Counted from the stretch's first letter, positions 18,857-31,152 are shown. The stretch: 64,000 nt of DNA from Drosophila persimilis (GCF_003286085.1 NW_020825500.1:1-64000); one strand, 5' to 3'. Notes: generated from the letters alone by a model not told the origin. Translations and numbers: made by a program.

Positions 18857-21800
18857 TACGTGTATTCCTCATTAGTTCGGAGTCGTGGCCGGCTTTGGCC
18901 AGCTTCCGCTTCCTCGCAAGATTTGCGATGTCAACGCACAGTGGAACTATTGTAAATTCCATCTAAATCGGCGAGAGCTTGGGCTGGGATTCGAACAAGG
19001 TAACAAAAATTGTTCTTGTAACTAAACAAATATTTGGTTTGGCTTATGTGGGTGGGGCAGTGTCTGGGAGAATGTTATTGGAAATATGCCAGCAGTGTGA
19101 AGGATCGGATACATACATATATGTACATCTATGTATCTTGGTCTTATTCTCAGAAATTTGGGAAATTTTTCGCAGCTCCAATCACAACAAAGGGGATTCA
19201 GACCATTAATTCAATAATACCTGTATTTATTCTCAATTAAAAACAGAGAGTAAGATCCCATTTCTCATTTCGATTTGTAAATGCCGCTGCTATACTTTGG
19301 CCAATTACAAAAATTTAATAAATCTCTATTCAAACCTTTTTCTTTTTATTCGGACGTTGCTGCTAAGAAAAGTTCGTTTGATGTTCCATGGTGCAGCAGT
19401 AGCTCCGGCGAAGCCGTCATGTGCCCTCCATTATCGGGGAGGGCGATGGCGGGTTTCAAGGCGAGTCACGTTCGTCGGCCAACCCATTTACTTAGCTAAG
19501 CGACGGGGGTTGCACCTGCCTCGCAGAAGCTCCATCCCTGCAGGACAGCCTGCGGAAAACCTCCCACTACCCTTAGGTAGAGATTCGCACAACTTGTTAC
19601 TCGGTCGCATGGGCAGGCGATTTCTCTGCCCTTGCCCGTCCCTTTTTCGTTCCGATTCGATTTGATGGAAATCTTCGAGCTACACGTTTCTGTTCTTATC
19701 GCTGGAATATGGAAATTTCGCCATTTATTTGATCAACTTTTGCCTTTTTTCATATCGAGGCAGCATTCTGTGAACTGGGTCTTGGGCAGGGGCGGGAGGG
19801 TGTGGAAAATAAATGGCAAAAGGTACAGCATTGGGTCGCAACTATTTCATATGCCCCACAGCACACATATATGTACATCTTTGTGCCTTCCGCCTCGTTT
19901 AGGAAAGTAATTTAGCAAAAATCATGTTTGCAAATAAAAACCGAAACAGGCGTACGAATGTGGAGCGTTTTAGGGATCTTCTGACAGAACAAAGCCCGAC
20001 TGCTGTCTCTCCCCAGTTGCACCTGCGGCTCGATACAATTGGACAGCTTGGCGGATGCCATACGGGGTTTTATGCGCATCGCCATTATTATTACTTTTAT
20101 TTAGCATATATCCAAACAAATGAGAGACGTTTTGGATGCAGACTTACCTGGAACAGCTGCAGCCTGGCGACATTCTCGCCCCAGGGGTCGGACAGGAATC
20201 AAACTGAAATGAGGTAGAAAACAAAGAAATGCTGTTTATATGAAGCAAATACAAATTTCGCTGATCGGTACTACAAAATGCGAGTAATTGGCATATGGAA
20301 AGGACATCCATTTAATACGAGGAGTGGGAGTGCATACGGGCCGGGGTATGTAAGCGTAAGCATGCTTACATGCAAATACTTTTCACAGCCGATTACATAC
20401 AGAGCACGAATGACCGGACCCGGACCCGTACCCAGACCCAGACCCAGTCCTTGTTCAATGGCAGTATATGTACGGATCATGTGAGCGACCCGATTTATGC
20501 CGGATCACGCTCCTCATTATTATTTCACGCTTATCATTTTATTTCAATTCATTTCGGCCCAGCGCCTCCCCCAGCCCCCACCCACAGCCGGGCCCAGACC
20601 CAACCCAACCCATTACCTCGGAAAGTGCGCTTTCGTGTTTGCAGAAAGCAAAAATACAATAAATTCATAGTTGTTTCCAGGGGACTGGGTCGGTGGCTGT
20701 GGCTGTGGCCCCCCGTTCACGCACCACGAGATACTTGTGGTCGTATTCCCACAGAGGCGGCCTCGCATATTTACTCGTATATTGATAGATCCGGGAAGAT
20801 GCTCGAGATGCATTCATATTCCATGGGGTCCAGTTGCGGGTCTTCCGTGCGCTCCATTACTCGTCGCTCATTCGATTATGCCGACATCGATGCTTCATAC
20901 AGACCCCACCACAGGTCTCAGTCCCGGTTTCAGTTCCAGTTCGAGCCCGATTTTATGCTCACATAGGTCGTGTGGCCCTTTACACCCCTGCTACTGTTAC
21001 AGCCATGGCTACGGCTCCACCCGTTCGCCATTTTCCACCCACTGTAGTACCATCGTCCCGTCGAGTGGTTGCTGCTGCTTGTTTGTCTATTTGTCAGAGC
21101 ATCATCCGCCCCCGGCCCCCATCGAGGGCGTCATCATTTTTTTTCTTCCCATTTTCATGTGATGCTTTTTGCAAAACTTTTTAGTTTCCTTGTTTGATGG
21201 AAAAACAGACAGACGGACAGACAGACGGAAAAGAGATGGATAGACAGCACCAGAGCTCGCCCCGACCTCGATTCGAATTCCCCAATGGAATATGCTTGTG
21301 TGCATAAATTCTAGTCAAGCATTTGCCGAGTTCAAGTATAGTATCTACGCTCCGCTCCGGCTACCGTTCTCCGTCCGTCTGCCAGAAAAACTGCTTTCAT
21401 TTTCGTAATGAGCAGCCAGAGCCATGGGCATGGGCAGGACTGTGTCGTGGGCCAGTGGCAGAGCCTGCCATCTCTTTGGAGTGCTCCGTGGTCCTCAGAG
21501 TAATTGGCAGCGCAACTTGTAAATGACAAACATGTCCATACCAAAGTGGAGGAGGAGGCTTACTAGCGGGTCTCTCTGTTCCTATGTCTGTCCACATAGA
21601 AATCCCATAAAAGGTCTACTCCGGAAACTTTTGCTCATTAATATTTTCTATTTTCCGAAGACTGGAACTGGAGCCGGAGCCGTGCGGGGCAAATCAAATG
21701 GAAAACTAAAACGTTTCCCCACGTCTTCCCCGCACTCTTCGTGTTGATTTGTTGTAAGTATTTACTCGTGTTCCGATTTATTTATGTATGCTCGATTGTA

Positions 21801-24293
21801 TCGGAACGAGGCGAGCCGAGCAGTCGCTTTCAAAGAATCTTTAAGGCAAGGCAAGGGAATACCTTTAAACGGCTGAACGAGATGGAGGTGTCAATTGCAA
21901 TGCCTCGGATATATGCGAGAAACTCAATCGAAAGAAACTCAGTCGAAACTGTAAAATATCCAACATATTTCTGTGCTTTTCCACCTCTAATTTACATAGC
22001 AAGGTTATACTGGATATCCATACTTATTAATGCAAAATATCTAGCTATAAAATCCAAAGGTCTCCTCTCCAATCTGAATTGAGAATTGCTGCTTTTAAGC
22101 AGCATTCTTAGATGGAATGAAAACAAATACCAATACTGCTAGCTACATTTCCCGTTTCCGAGAATATATGGTTCTTATTAGGCCAATTCGTCAGACAACC
22201 TTCCGGATCCTCATATTTTCTCAATCTTCACTTATGTGAGGTCCCTCCACTGAGGATCGTACGACCTGCAGTTGTATTCGTGTCTCTCTCCCGCTGCGGA
22301 AATGGAACGTCCGCGGTGATCTCCGACTGTGCGGGAAAGGGTTCAGGGCCGGGGGTGTATTTCTGCTGTGACCTGCGTCTGCTACGCTCTGAATGCAATT
22401 ATCCCAAAAAGACGGAGGTTTTGGTCAAAAAATGAAGCGTCTCTAACATTCCGGGAAAAGTGAAAGCGTCGCAGCCTCTGTTTATGGCAGCCATATAAAT
22501 TGCAATTTTCTAAATATATATTTTCATATTTTCGAACGGGTTGGCCTCCGGTCTGTGCCACATGCCGACAGGCAGCACAAATATTTGCCCTCGTATAGCA
22601 TTCTGCTTCAGCTGCACGGACTAACCTGCCCTCCCCGATCGGACTGTCTGCCATGACAATTGATTGCGCTGCTCTGCGAGAAATGGAGAGTTGCACTTCA
22701 TACGCCCATCGCCTAATAGTTCCCCAGTTGACCATTCCAACACATTCGAGTACGGTGTCTGTGTGCCGATGTCCAATCGACCAGAGAGTAAGTGCGGAGA
22801 TGTGAGTCGTAAAAATTATGGAATCCAAATGCGAATCCGGGGCACTCTCGATGGCGGCGCATGGCGGCCATTCCCATGGATCAACGAACCCAAAAACAAC
22901 AGATGCAGATGCAGATGCAGTGGACTCCGAAAAATTATTAGTTATGATTACTTAATTCAAATTGAAATGGAGCCTCCGTTTCGGGCTCTGCTCAGGGGCC
23001 TCGGATGCTCGTGGAACGGGTTTCTCCAAGCCGCAGGACAAAGAGAGGGAGGAGTACTGACTGGAGGGGGGCTCGGCTTGCCGCTGAGCATAAATTGCAA
23101 TTTACGGTAAGCGGCTCGGCTTTGGCGAATAAATTCCCTATCGATGGCAGGAAGGAACAAGTTTTAGTAATAATTTTAAATATTTTATTCGCGTTATTAC
23201 TGGTAAAAACGAGTGCCTTTCTTTCCCTGAGCAAACCAAATCGTTGAGCATTTAAAACTTATCGAAATTCAACTATTTTGCCCAATCTTCTTATGAAATC
23301 TGGATGAAATCTCCCGTACGAATATCTTTTATCTGGTACTTTCAGTTGGAATCGGATGGTACAAAATTCACCCTGCAGATCATTTAATGGAACCCAGATC
23401 GATGCAATTGAAGCTGAACCAGATTTACCTCGACATAAGTTTGGGGATCTAATCCATTTTGTGCTCATTTCCATCAGGTGAGTTAAAAAGCTCGGTGGCT
23501 CCGTCCCCGTCCCCGTCCCCGTCGGGTGCCACCACAGCCACAGTCCCACCACACCACCGCTGATTGCTCCCAGTGCCCCAAGCCGGCCCGGCTCCCTAGT
23601 TGGTCCGGCATTGCGCATGTGCCAGTTTTCGCATTGCGACGACCCCGGGAAGCATCTCGCTTTTCCGCTGACGGAAATTCTCGTACATGACGCCACTTTA
23701 AAAGTGCTCAGTGGATGCCGCGCCATATGGCGATAGATATGGCAACAGCACACCGCTCGTGCGGCAGCTGGTGTGTGCATGAGCTTGGATGTGTGGTAAC
23801 AGAATGAATGCAGCGCGGTGGCCATATCATGGCTACCCAGTCGGCTTCATCGTCATCGGATTATGCTAGCCACGAGGGAGAGGGGTCGGTCGGTGTTGCA
23901 ATGCAGCGCTTGGCATTCCTCGGTTGCTGCCTCACTTGGTTTTATACCAGATAAGCAGCCGCTCAGACAAATTGAATCCTGAGCTCGGCCCCGTCGGTTC
24001 TCCCATCGTCATCTCCATTCCGCCTGGCATCCCCACCAGTCATAATTTCCCCTTGGTTAAACATCCGCTCTCTTACTTAGTCCCGAATAGATTAAACTTA
24101 CGCAGATATTTAAAACAGAACTGAATCAGGGTTTTGCGTTTGCCTCTTTGCGATAGTGGATCGTTTTTTCAAACATCAACAATTAATTATTATTCCTTAT
24201 CGCCTCATTCCATATAACTGCTTCCATTGTCGCCTTTTATGATTTCTAATTTATGTGCTTTTTCAACTAGATTCACCTGACACGCTCCAATTT
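18857..24293. other. GC-richer DNA without recognised gene or transposon
   Basis: About 5.4 kb between the Polinton end and the errantivirus fragment. Base composition is clearly different from the AT-rich elements on both sides. Short open frames exist on both strands, but none has a recognisable domain, codon pattern or splice structure. Low-complexity patches include CCGGACCCGGACCC near 20415, a GACAGACAGACGGA run near 21205, and CCCCGTCCCCGTCCCCGTC near 23505. It could be host intergenic or intronic DNA into which the flanking elements landed. Confidence 0.5.
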
Positions 24294-25652
24294 GTTGGTA
24301 TTACTTCATAGAAAGTTTCACACCAAAAATCATTTATAAGCCAGGCTCAACTAACGTAGTAGCGGACGCTTTATCTCGGATTAAAGTAAATCATATGACA
24401 GATAGTGATGTCGACCAGACAGAATCAGAATCAGACATAAATACTCAGCATTCAGCAGAGAGTAGTTTTGAAAACGTCATTCAAGAGACTAGCAAGCCTC
24501 TAAACCAATTTAAACAGCAGCTACTATTAGCGCAAGGGAGATTCACAGTTCATGAGTTAGTAAGAGTTTATGAAAATACCCGACATATTATTGAATTTGA
24601 TACGGTTGACAATCTGCTAATCATTTTAAAAGAATTTATTCAGCCTCACTTAACCACAGTAATACACTGCACTTTAGAAGATTTATACCTTATCCAAAAT
24701 AAGCTAAAGGAAAACTTCATAAATAAATTTCTCTTCACGAGAAAGTTCCTCCAAGATGTAGTAAATTCAGAAGATAAAGCTATAATTATAGAAGAAACAC
24801 ATTGCAGAGCCCATAGAGGACTAGACGAAAATTACAAACAAATAACTAAGCTGTATTATTGGCCAAACCTGCACAAAAAATTAAAAGAATATATAAAAAA
24901 TTGTGAGATCTGTAACAAAAACAAATATCACAGACACCCTGTAAAAATTCCAATTGGGGAAGCTCCCATTCCAGCAAAAGAAGGAGATCAATTACACTTA
25001 GACATATACTATGCCCAAAACCTAACATTCATAACTTGTATAGATACTTATTCCAAATACTTGGTGGTCAAGGAAAATCAAAGTAAATTAAACATTGAAA
25101 ATAAGGTAATGGAAATTTTGCAACACTTTCCGTTAGCAACATCATTAATGACTGACAACGAACCAAGCTTTACTTCAGCACAATTTAGATCATTCATACA
25201 AAGAAGTAACTTAACTATTTATTATGCTGATCCCAGACACATCACCTCAAATGGTCAGGTAGAAAGGGTACATTCCACACTAACAGAAATAGCGCGGTGC
25301 ATCAAGGATGAACTAAATCTAACAGATTATTCAGAAATAATAATAAGGGCGGCACTGAAATATAACCTGACGATACATTCAACGACCAATCAAATGCCAT
25401 ATGACATATTGTATAACAAAACATAATCCAATATTACTTAAGGAAGCTCAGACCAAATTGCTTAAGCTACATAACAAAGATAGAAGATAAAAAGATTATA
25501 AAATAGGAGAAGTAGTTTATGAAAAGAAATTCGGGGAAAGAAATAAACTTCAATCCCGATACAAAAAGCAGGTAGTTAAGGAAAATCGACCGAATAAAAT
25601 TATAATCAACAATAGAAACAGAATTATACATAAAGATAACATCAAATATTAA
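24294..25652 (+). pseudogene. pol: Pol 3' part (RNase H end and integrase), copy A
   Basis: The frame gives the end of RNase H (VVADALSRIK), then integrase: HRGLDENYKQ...CEICNKNK zinc region and the DDE residues in HLDIYYAQ, LMTDNEPSF and NGQVERVHS. It stops at ILYNKT; the C-terminal integrase segment follows in another frame (LLKEAQTKLLKLHNKD), the same shift as in copies A' and 4. There is an extra stop in copy A (GAA to TAA near 25488). Only fragments could be made. Confidence 0.88.
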
Positions 25653-25668
25653 ATATTTTTTCCAGAAA

Positions 25669-28195
25669 ATGTATGCGAATATACTAATACTGACTTTTGT
25701 TATATTGACGACTTCGGAAGTAATTGACTATACGCATAGTGACTATCTATTGCTCAAAGTCGACAGAGACGTTTACACTTATGAAACATACGCTGAACTT
25801 TTCCATATTACTAATTTGAGTTTTTATAGAGAGATAATTGATAAAGAATCCAAATATGTCAACAAATCAATTAATTCAGACGATGAGTGGGAAATATCAA
25901 TGGACTTAAGTCTATTAAAATTAATGATTTCAGAATTAGTTCCAAAACGGAATGAAAGGGGAATAAATGAATTAGGTACCATTTGGAAATGGATAGCAGG
26001 CAGCCCTGATCATGACGACTTTTTGAAAATACAAAATAAAGTAAATGAATTAACTGAAAATAATAATAAACCATTTGTAATAAATTCCAAATTTTTCAAA
26101 GAAATTGAATTGCTATCAAATTCATTAAAAAATGTCATCTTCAATGAAGAAAGGATACTGAGAAAGCATCGTTTAAAATTAATAACTTTTGACCTACTAA
26201 ATTTAGTTGATACCATAACCGTCTTAAAAGTAAACATTTTCAATACAAAAATTTTAAATAAAAACGAAATAGAGGACATTTATAAGCATGAAAAACATCC
26301 TGTTGAACTGTCTGATCTGCTGGACATTGCAACGGTTAAAATAATTCGAAATGCAGATTTAATAATCATTTACATAAAATATCCTCAAATTAAAGATATT
26401 TGCAAATTTTACCATGCAAGAGCCACTCACAAAATGATGGAATGTTAGTTATAAGTGAAAAAGTTTGTGAATGTAAGGAGAAATACTATTTAATGAATAA
26501 TTTTAAAAGTGAAACTTTTAACAATTACGCACAAATAAATTTAAAGAATACCTGTTTCACCAATTTACTTAATGGCTTTAAAGCCAACTGCACTAAAAAA
26601 AGGGAAAAAAACAAAGAAATAGACATCATTCAGGATGGTGCCATATTAGTTTCAGGCAAAAATATCGTAGACAATACTACTTTGTTAGGATCGTATCTCC
26701 TTATATTCAACAACACAATTGTAATAAATAATATAACCCACATAAATGATAAGGGTAAAATTCTAAGATATATATCGCATCATAGATATAGCGATTTTGA
26801 ATTAGTTGATTATATACAATCGAATGATAAGCAATTTTTATACCCGATACTCAAAATGAGTATTGGGGTATATTAGATTTGTGGTAAAAGTGGATGTGTG
26901 TAACGTCCAGAAGGAATCGTTTCCGACCCCATAAAGTATATATATTCTTGATCAGCATCAATAGCCGAGTCGATTGAGCCATGTCTGTCTGTCCGTCTGT
27001 CCGTCCGTCCGTCCGTCTTCAGCGCCTAATGCTCAAAGACTATAAGAGCTAGAGCAACGATGTTTTGGATCCAGACTTCTGTGATATGTCACTGCTACAA
27101 AAATATTTCAAAACTTTGCCCCGCCCACTTCCGCCCTCACAAAGGGCGAAAATCTGTGGCATCCACAATTTTAAAGATACAGGAAAACCAAAAACGCAGA
27201 ATCGTAGAGAATGACCATATCTTTTAGACTGCAGAATCTGAATTGGATCGTATTATTATTATAGCCAGCTTCACGAAAACAATTTAATTTTTTCTCGCCC
27301 TGTCTCTCTCTAACACACACGTAGCATAGGCGGCTTTGCTTAGAGTAAAACATTAGCGCCTAGATCTCAGAGACTATAAAAGCTAGAGCAACCAAATTTG
27401 GTATCCACACTCCTAATATATCGGACCGAGACGAGTTTGTTTCAAAATTTCGCCACACCCCCTTCCGCCCCCGCAAAGGATGCAAATCTGGGGATATTCA
27501 CAAATCTCAGAGACTATTAAAGCTAGAGTAACCAAATTTGGTATCCGCACTTCTGTTAGATCTCACTATAAAACATTTATCTCAAAATTTCGCCCCACCC
27601 CCTTCCGCCCACACAAAGGACGAAAATCTATTGCATCCACAATATTGCAGATTTGAGAAAACTAAAAACGCAGAATCATAGATAACGACCATATCTATCA
27701 GATTGCTGAACCTGGATCAGATCAGATAATTTTTGTAGCCAAAAGGAACAAATCAATTTGCAGTGGCTACGCAGCGCCCGACGTCACGCTCAGACTGATT
27801 TTCTGTCTCTCTCGCACTCTTTGTCGTGTCGTTTAATATTAGCGGCGTCTGCCGGAGGAGAGCCATACTGACTTAGTATCGGGTATAACCGTAGAGTTGC
27901 GGTGTCCGCAGCAACTCACAACGTTCCACCTCGTTTTCTTTTGATAATGTTAATATTTTAAATCCCCTTATAACATTAGGTAATACGGCCAACAACATTA
28001 TTTTTAATCATTTTGATATTGATAATGTTATTTTACTTCGGCTATAAATTAACCAAATTTGTACTTATTAAATCAATAAGAATACCGTCAGAAGAAATAG
28101 TGGAAAGCAACATTCAAATACTGTCAGAAGAAATTAGAGCTCTAAAAAACTTCAAAATGTATCGGGACGAAACATTTAAGAATGGGGGGAGTTAA
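25669..28195 (+). pseudogene. env: Errantivirus envelope gene, copy A, frameshifted and split by DINE-1
   Basis: Starts MYANILILTFVILTTSE, a signal-peptide-like start just after a TTTTTTCCAG acceptor-like site. A basic cleavage-type site (KRNERG) is followed by a Gly/Trp-rich fusion-type segment, as in insect errantivirus and baculovirus F proteins. A one-base deletion at about 26427 ends the first frame at 26448; the second frame is cut by a DINE-1 at 26839. The membrane anchor (LIILILIMLFYFGYKL) lies after the insert, and the stop overlaps the LTR start. It is non-functional as it stands. Confidence 0.9.
26839..27933 (+). mobile_element. DINE-1/INE-1-like Helentron (1095 bp) in env of copy A
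   Basis: Complete unit from TATACCCGATACTC to CCACCTCG, inserted in a T run. It contains an internal (CTGT/CCGT)n tract and, near the end, the inverted terminal motif ACTTAGTATCGGGTATA and a GAGTTGC/GCAACTC hairpin (27893-27916), as expected at a Helentron 3' end. Same site and length as 49098-50192. Confidence 0.9.
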
Positions 28196-28552
28196 CGTAC
28201 CCAATTCTATTGAGCTCTTATACGAGTTGTAAACAATCTTTGGCTTTCCAAAACGAAAACAATTTCAATCTTGGGCCTCCGCCTAATTGATTTCTAAGAT
28301 GTACAATCTCAAGGGCTCCCGCCGCAATCCCAATCTTTGACACTCGCCTAAATGGAAAACCAATGTTTGCGCACACTCTTCTCATAAACAATCTCACTCC
28401 CGGCTTTCTGCAGATCCTGCACTTTAGGCCTTTTACAGTTCTCTCTTTGGATGACGAAATCCAATACTCGGGATGGCGAAATCAATTGAAATGTTTATAG
28501 AAAAACTATTCCCGAAAGGGATCAACGATGCAAAGATCAGAAAGTTAAAGTC
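28190..28552 (+). repeat. 3' LTR of copy A, cut by the Polinton
   Basis: Begins AGTTAACGTACCC after a GGGGGG polypurine tract and overlaps the env stop. It ends at GTTAAAGTC where the Polinton starts. In copy 4 the LTR continues with AGTCTTGATCC, so AAAGTC (28547-28552) is the left 6-bp target duplication of the Polinton. Confidence 0.85.
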
Positions 28553-29373
28553 AGTAGTAAGGATAAGGGACGGTCGCTTTTTACACTGAATTACCAAATT
28601 CGCAACATGTTGCAGCAACATTTGCTTAAGCATGTGCAGCTTGGCAACATGTTGAATGTAAGTGTGCATCATATTGCTATGTTATTACGTGATCATGTTA
28701 AATAAATACTTATAAGATATTTTATTAACATTGAATTGGGAACCAATTTCTGCTATGTTATTAACTGGTCAAGTTAAATAAATACTTATAGGATATTTTA
28801 TAAACATTGAATTGGGAAAACAAATGTGTGAAGTTTCTGAAATTTACATCCTATAGAAAACATAGGTTGGAAACCTGGGTATCTAGATGTCCGTATAGAG
28901 GGTTGAATGGTAAGAGAACACAAATTAATGGAGATATATATAGGAGCACACAAAGAATAAAATTATAATAGGAAGACATCAAAATTAATTAATGCTACTT
29001 AGAGTAAATATACGTCTGTCCCGTATCCTTACTACTTGGTGGCGCCACCTATCGGCGATAATGTGAACTAACTTCGATCTCAATCCTGTTTCTCAACCAT
29101 GTAAAATCCTCTCAAATCGATCCTTCGCTCATTTATATTCTCTCTCCTCCCTCTTACTGTCAATGAACCTGTTTTTACGATTGGTCCCGTGTTGCGATTC
29201 AAACAACCCTCAAACAGGTAGGTCATCCCTTTGCAATGAATCTAATGTGATAGTTTAGAGGTATTTTTTAAGTGTTTCCTGAAAAACGGTTTCGATGCCC
29301 TTGAACCTTTCTACTTTCTCTATAATTTATATTCCTCCTTTCTGTACCTAACACTGTCCCATAGCAAAGTGCC

Positions 29374-29380
29374 TATATAA
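29374..29380 (+). promoter_or_regulatory. TATA-like box of the TIR acidic gene
   Basis: TATATAA, 53 bases before the ATG of the 117-aa gene, with an initiator-like region about 30 bases downstream. Conserved in all three TIR copies. Confidence 0.45.
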
Positions 29381-29432
29381 TAACTACTCACAGCTAACAG
29401 CTAGGACATAAACTAGTAATCTTTCAACAACG

Positions 29433-29786
29433 ATGGATGACCTTGAAATCATTTTTATCGATTCCCAACCGGAATCAACCATAAATCTGGACTCTCAGCC
29501 GAGCTCCGTAGACCTGTCCTTGATTTTTGGGATTAAGACTCAAACCTATCTCGAGAGCAACTTGACCTGGTTAAGTGACATTAAATGGGATGATGACGAC
29601 GATGACCCAAGGAATGCAACGTCTAATAATGATAATCCAGCATACATTTTCCCGGATGATGACAACATTTTCGATTTAGTAGATAATCAGGATGATGATA
29701 AAAGATCTCAACTCCAGGAACTACTTCGGGACGAAGATGATGATGACTTAATTGCTGCGGTAAAATTAGCTGAGGCGAAATTTTAA
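29433..29786 (+). CDS. Highly acidic 117-aa protein inside the TIR, copy 2 left
   Basis: The same protein as at 17623-17976, intact. It reads from the left end toward the element interior. About one residue in four is Asp or Glu, and the Asp runs alternate with short hydrophobic motifs (IFDLV, LIAAVKLA), an arrangement known from acidic activation domains. The function is unknown. Confidence 0.7.
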   Translation: MDDLEIIFIDSQPESTINLDSQPSSVDLSLIFGIKTQTYLESNLTWLSDIKWDDDDDDPRNATSNNDNPAYIFPDDDNIFDLVDNQDDDKRSQLQELLRDEDDDDLIAAVKLAEAKF

Positions 29787-30032
29787 TAATACGAATACAT
29801 ATTTATATAATAAGAATATTTTATGTATTTTTCTAAAAATAATATATACCTATGTACATATATAATAAATATAACACATTTAACCACTATTTATTTTAAA
29901 TGTTTTCTGTTTTACTTTTGATTGGTTGAATTTCACTTCCTCTTATTACAAGAGAATCATAGGATTCGTTTGAAACAGGTTTCTTCCACGTGAGGATTAC
30001 ACAAAAAGAATAAGTGGATTTCAGGTAGAATA

Positions 30033-30151
30033 CTGATGCTTTTGAATGAATTTATTGAGTAATTTTCACATCATTTTATACTTAGTTGGTAAATTTATGT
30101 AAAGGTATTTATATTTAAAAACGCACAGATTATTTCATTTTTAAATAAATA
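30033..30151. other. Inner flank of the left TIR, no gene
   Basis: AT-rich spacer right after the TIR boundary. It is the point where left-end-specific sequence begins. Confidence 0.4.
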
Positions 30152-30376
30152 TTATATTTTTCGCTTTAATTCCATGTTATGCTTAAATAAAATATGCATA
30201 TTGAAGTCAATTCTCAACCAAAACAGTTCAGTTCCTGGACATAAGTAACATCGATAAAATGATGATTTTGATTTTGAATAACTAAAGTTGTGGATTTTTA
30301 AGGTGTGTTTTTTCAGTTCATTGCGGGAACTAAAAGATGTTTTTAAATAACACAACTCGCAATGAAATGTCCTCAT
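30152..30376 (-). CDS. 74-aa protein with two C2H2 zinc-finger-like units
   Basis: The protein is 74 aa from ATG. Finger 1 is CELCYLKTSFSSRNELKKH...H (Cys-x2-Cys-x14-His-x4-His). Finger 2 is CYLCPGTEL...H...H with similar spacing. A basic tail (NMELKRKI) follows. Two adjacent fingers with almost nothing else suggest a compact DNA- or RNA-binding regulator. A TATATAG element lies about 60 bases upstream, on its strand. It occurs only at the left end of the Polinton and is repeated intact at 42922-43146. I do not know a named family for it. Confidence 0.65.
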   Translation of the reverse strand: MRTFHCELCYLKTSFSSRNELKKHTLKIHNFSYSKSKSSFYRCYLCPGTELFWLRIDFNMHILFKHNMELKRKI

Positions 30377-30843
30377 TTCGAAGTGAAAGTGAACTAACCT
30401 ATCTCAGTAACTTACAGTTCTTATATAGGAAGTGAACAGCATATGAACAAAAATTCTATGCATTTTGTTCTGTTTATATAATTTTTTCATGTTGACGGTT
30501 ATATAAGATCCAAGATGTAAATATAATATTTGAAACAATATATACAGCAGTGTATCCATAATTCATCCCTTATTACTCAACCACCAATCAGACTTGAGAC
30601 ATCTGGCCATTACAGCTTTAAAACCATTTACTTATTATCACTCAACTATCAATCTGCTCAGATCACATTTGTATAAAATTGAATTAATGAGAGTATAAAA
30701 GATCATGCAATCTTTTAAATAATTTAGTATAAAATCGTTAGTAGGTTGAATAGTTTCTATTACTATAATGGTATGTAAGAATATTTAAATCTCTATATAG
30801 AAAATGATAAGCACTTCATCAAATATATACCTAGGCTTTCCTA
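30377..30843. other. Spacer between the C2H2 gene and the OB-like gene
   Basis: AT-rich. It probably contains the promoter of the C2H2 gene and, near 30771-30844, a possible small intron (ATGGTATGTAAG donor-like, CTTTCCTAG acceptor-like) of the next gene. Confidence 0.4.
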
Positions 30844-31152
30844 GAATTACTTAACGAGACAAAGCCGGCGGTTGGATACACCAAGGTTGAGGACCTGTGC
30901 ATAGCATTTGAGTACAAGATCAATGGATGTAAAATCAAAAAAACATCATTTGGAAATAAAGTAGTCCTTTATTTAACTGATAAGGACAACGAACCGCTTT
31001 GGATATTTTTACCTAAAAGTTATGTGACCAAATTTTCCACAAAAACACCCTTTAAGATGTTGAAGGAGCATGGAATCTCACATCTTATATATAAAGGAAA
31101 AGAGATGAATAGATATAGCACTGCCCATTTCCAATTTATATGTAAAGAGTAA
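30844..31152 (+). CDS. OB-fold-like small protein (about 102 aa), probably spliced
   Basis: This frame is open from a TAG near 30832 to a TAA at 31152 but lacks an early Met, so it is easy to miss. It reads ELLNETKPAVGYTKVEDL, then YKINGCKIKKTSFGNKVVLY, LWIFLPKSYV and FKMLKEHGISHLIYKG. The pattern (a KY-I-x-TxFGxKVVL strand pair, then IFLP) recalls small insect transposon proteins that look like single-stranded-DNA-binding OB folds. An acceptor-like CTTTCCTAG sits exactly at the 5' edge, so an upstream exon is likely; I could not fix it. Mirror copy at 42146-42454. Confidence 0.5.
   Translation, partial: ELLNETKPAVGYTKVEDLCIAFEYKINGCKIKKTSFGNKVVLYLTDKDNEPLWIFLPKSYVTKFSTKTPFKMLKEHGISHLIYKGKEMNRYSTAHFQFICKE

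Larger units (their letters stand above)
24294..28552 (+). mobile_element. Errantivirus-like LTR element, copy A (5'-truncated)
   Basis: Begins abruptly in the RNase H part of pol (GTTGGTATTACTTC) and continues through integrase, env and an LTR that is cut at AAAGTC by Polinton copy 2. It is collinear with 45948-50811 (offset 21654, then 22259 after a DINE-1 in the other copy). The env gene and AGTTAAC LTR start place it in the gypsy/17.6/297/ZAM group. Confidence 0.9.
28553..30032 (+). repeat. Left terminal inverted repeat of Polinton copy 2
   Basis: 1480 bp matching 17377-18856 and 43266-44745 in inverse orientation. It holds the acidic 117-aa gene and the subterminal 76-bp doublet. A short ATG frame near the tip (28559-28672) is mostly low-complexity subterminal repeat and not a credible gene. 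Confidence 0.88.

Noticed and set aside
18737-18955. ATG frame at the Polinton tip (also at 28433-28672 and 44626-44865)
   Set aside because: It translates the subterminal CAACATGTTG repeats, and its C-terminus changes with whatever flanks the element.
18979-23825. Many open frames of 60-200 codons in the GC-rich island, the largest 23259-23825 on the minus strand
   Set aside because: They overlap each other on both strands, consist of low-complexity or biased residues, and show no domain, splice pattern or conserved start; in GC-rich DNA such frames arise by chance.
26839-27933. DINE-1 as an intron of env
   Set aside because: It has Helentron ends and hairpin, occurs at unrelated sites elsewhere in the window, and is absent from the inverted env copy and copy 4.
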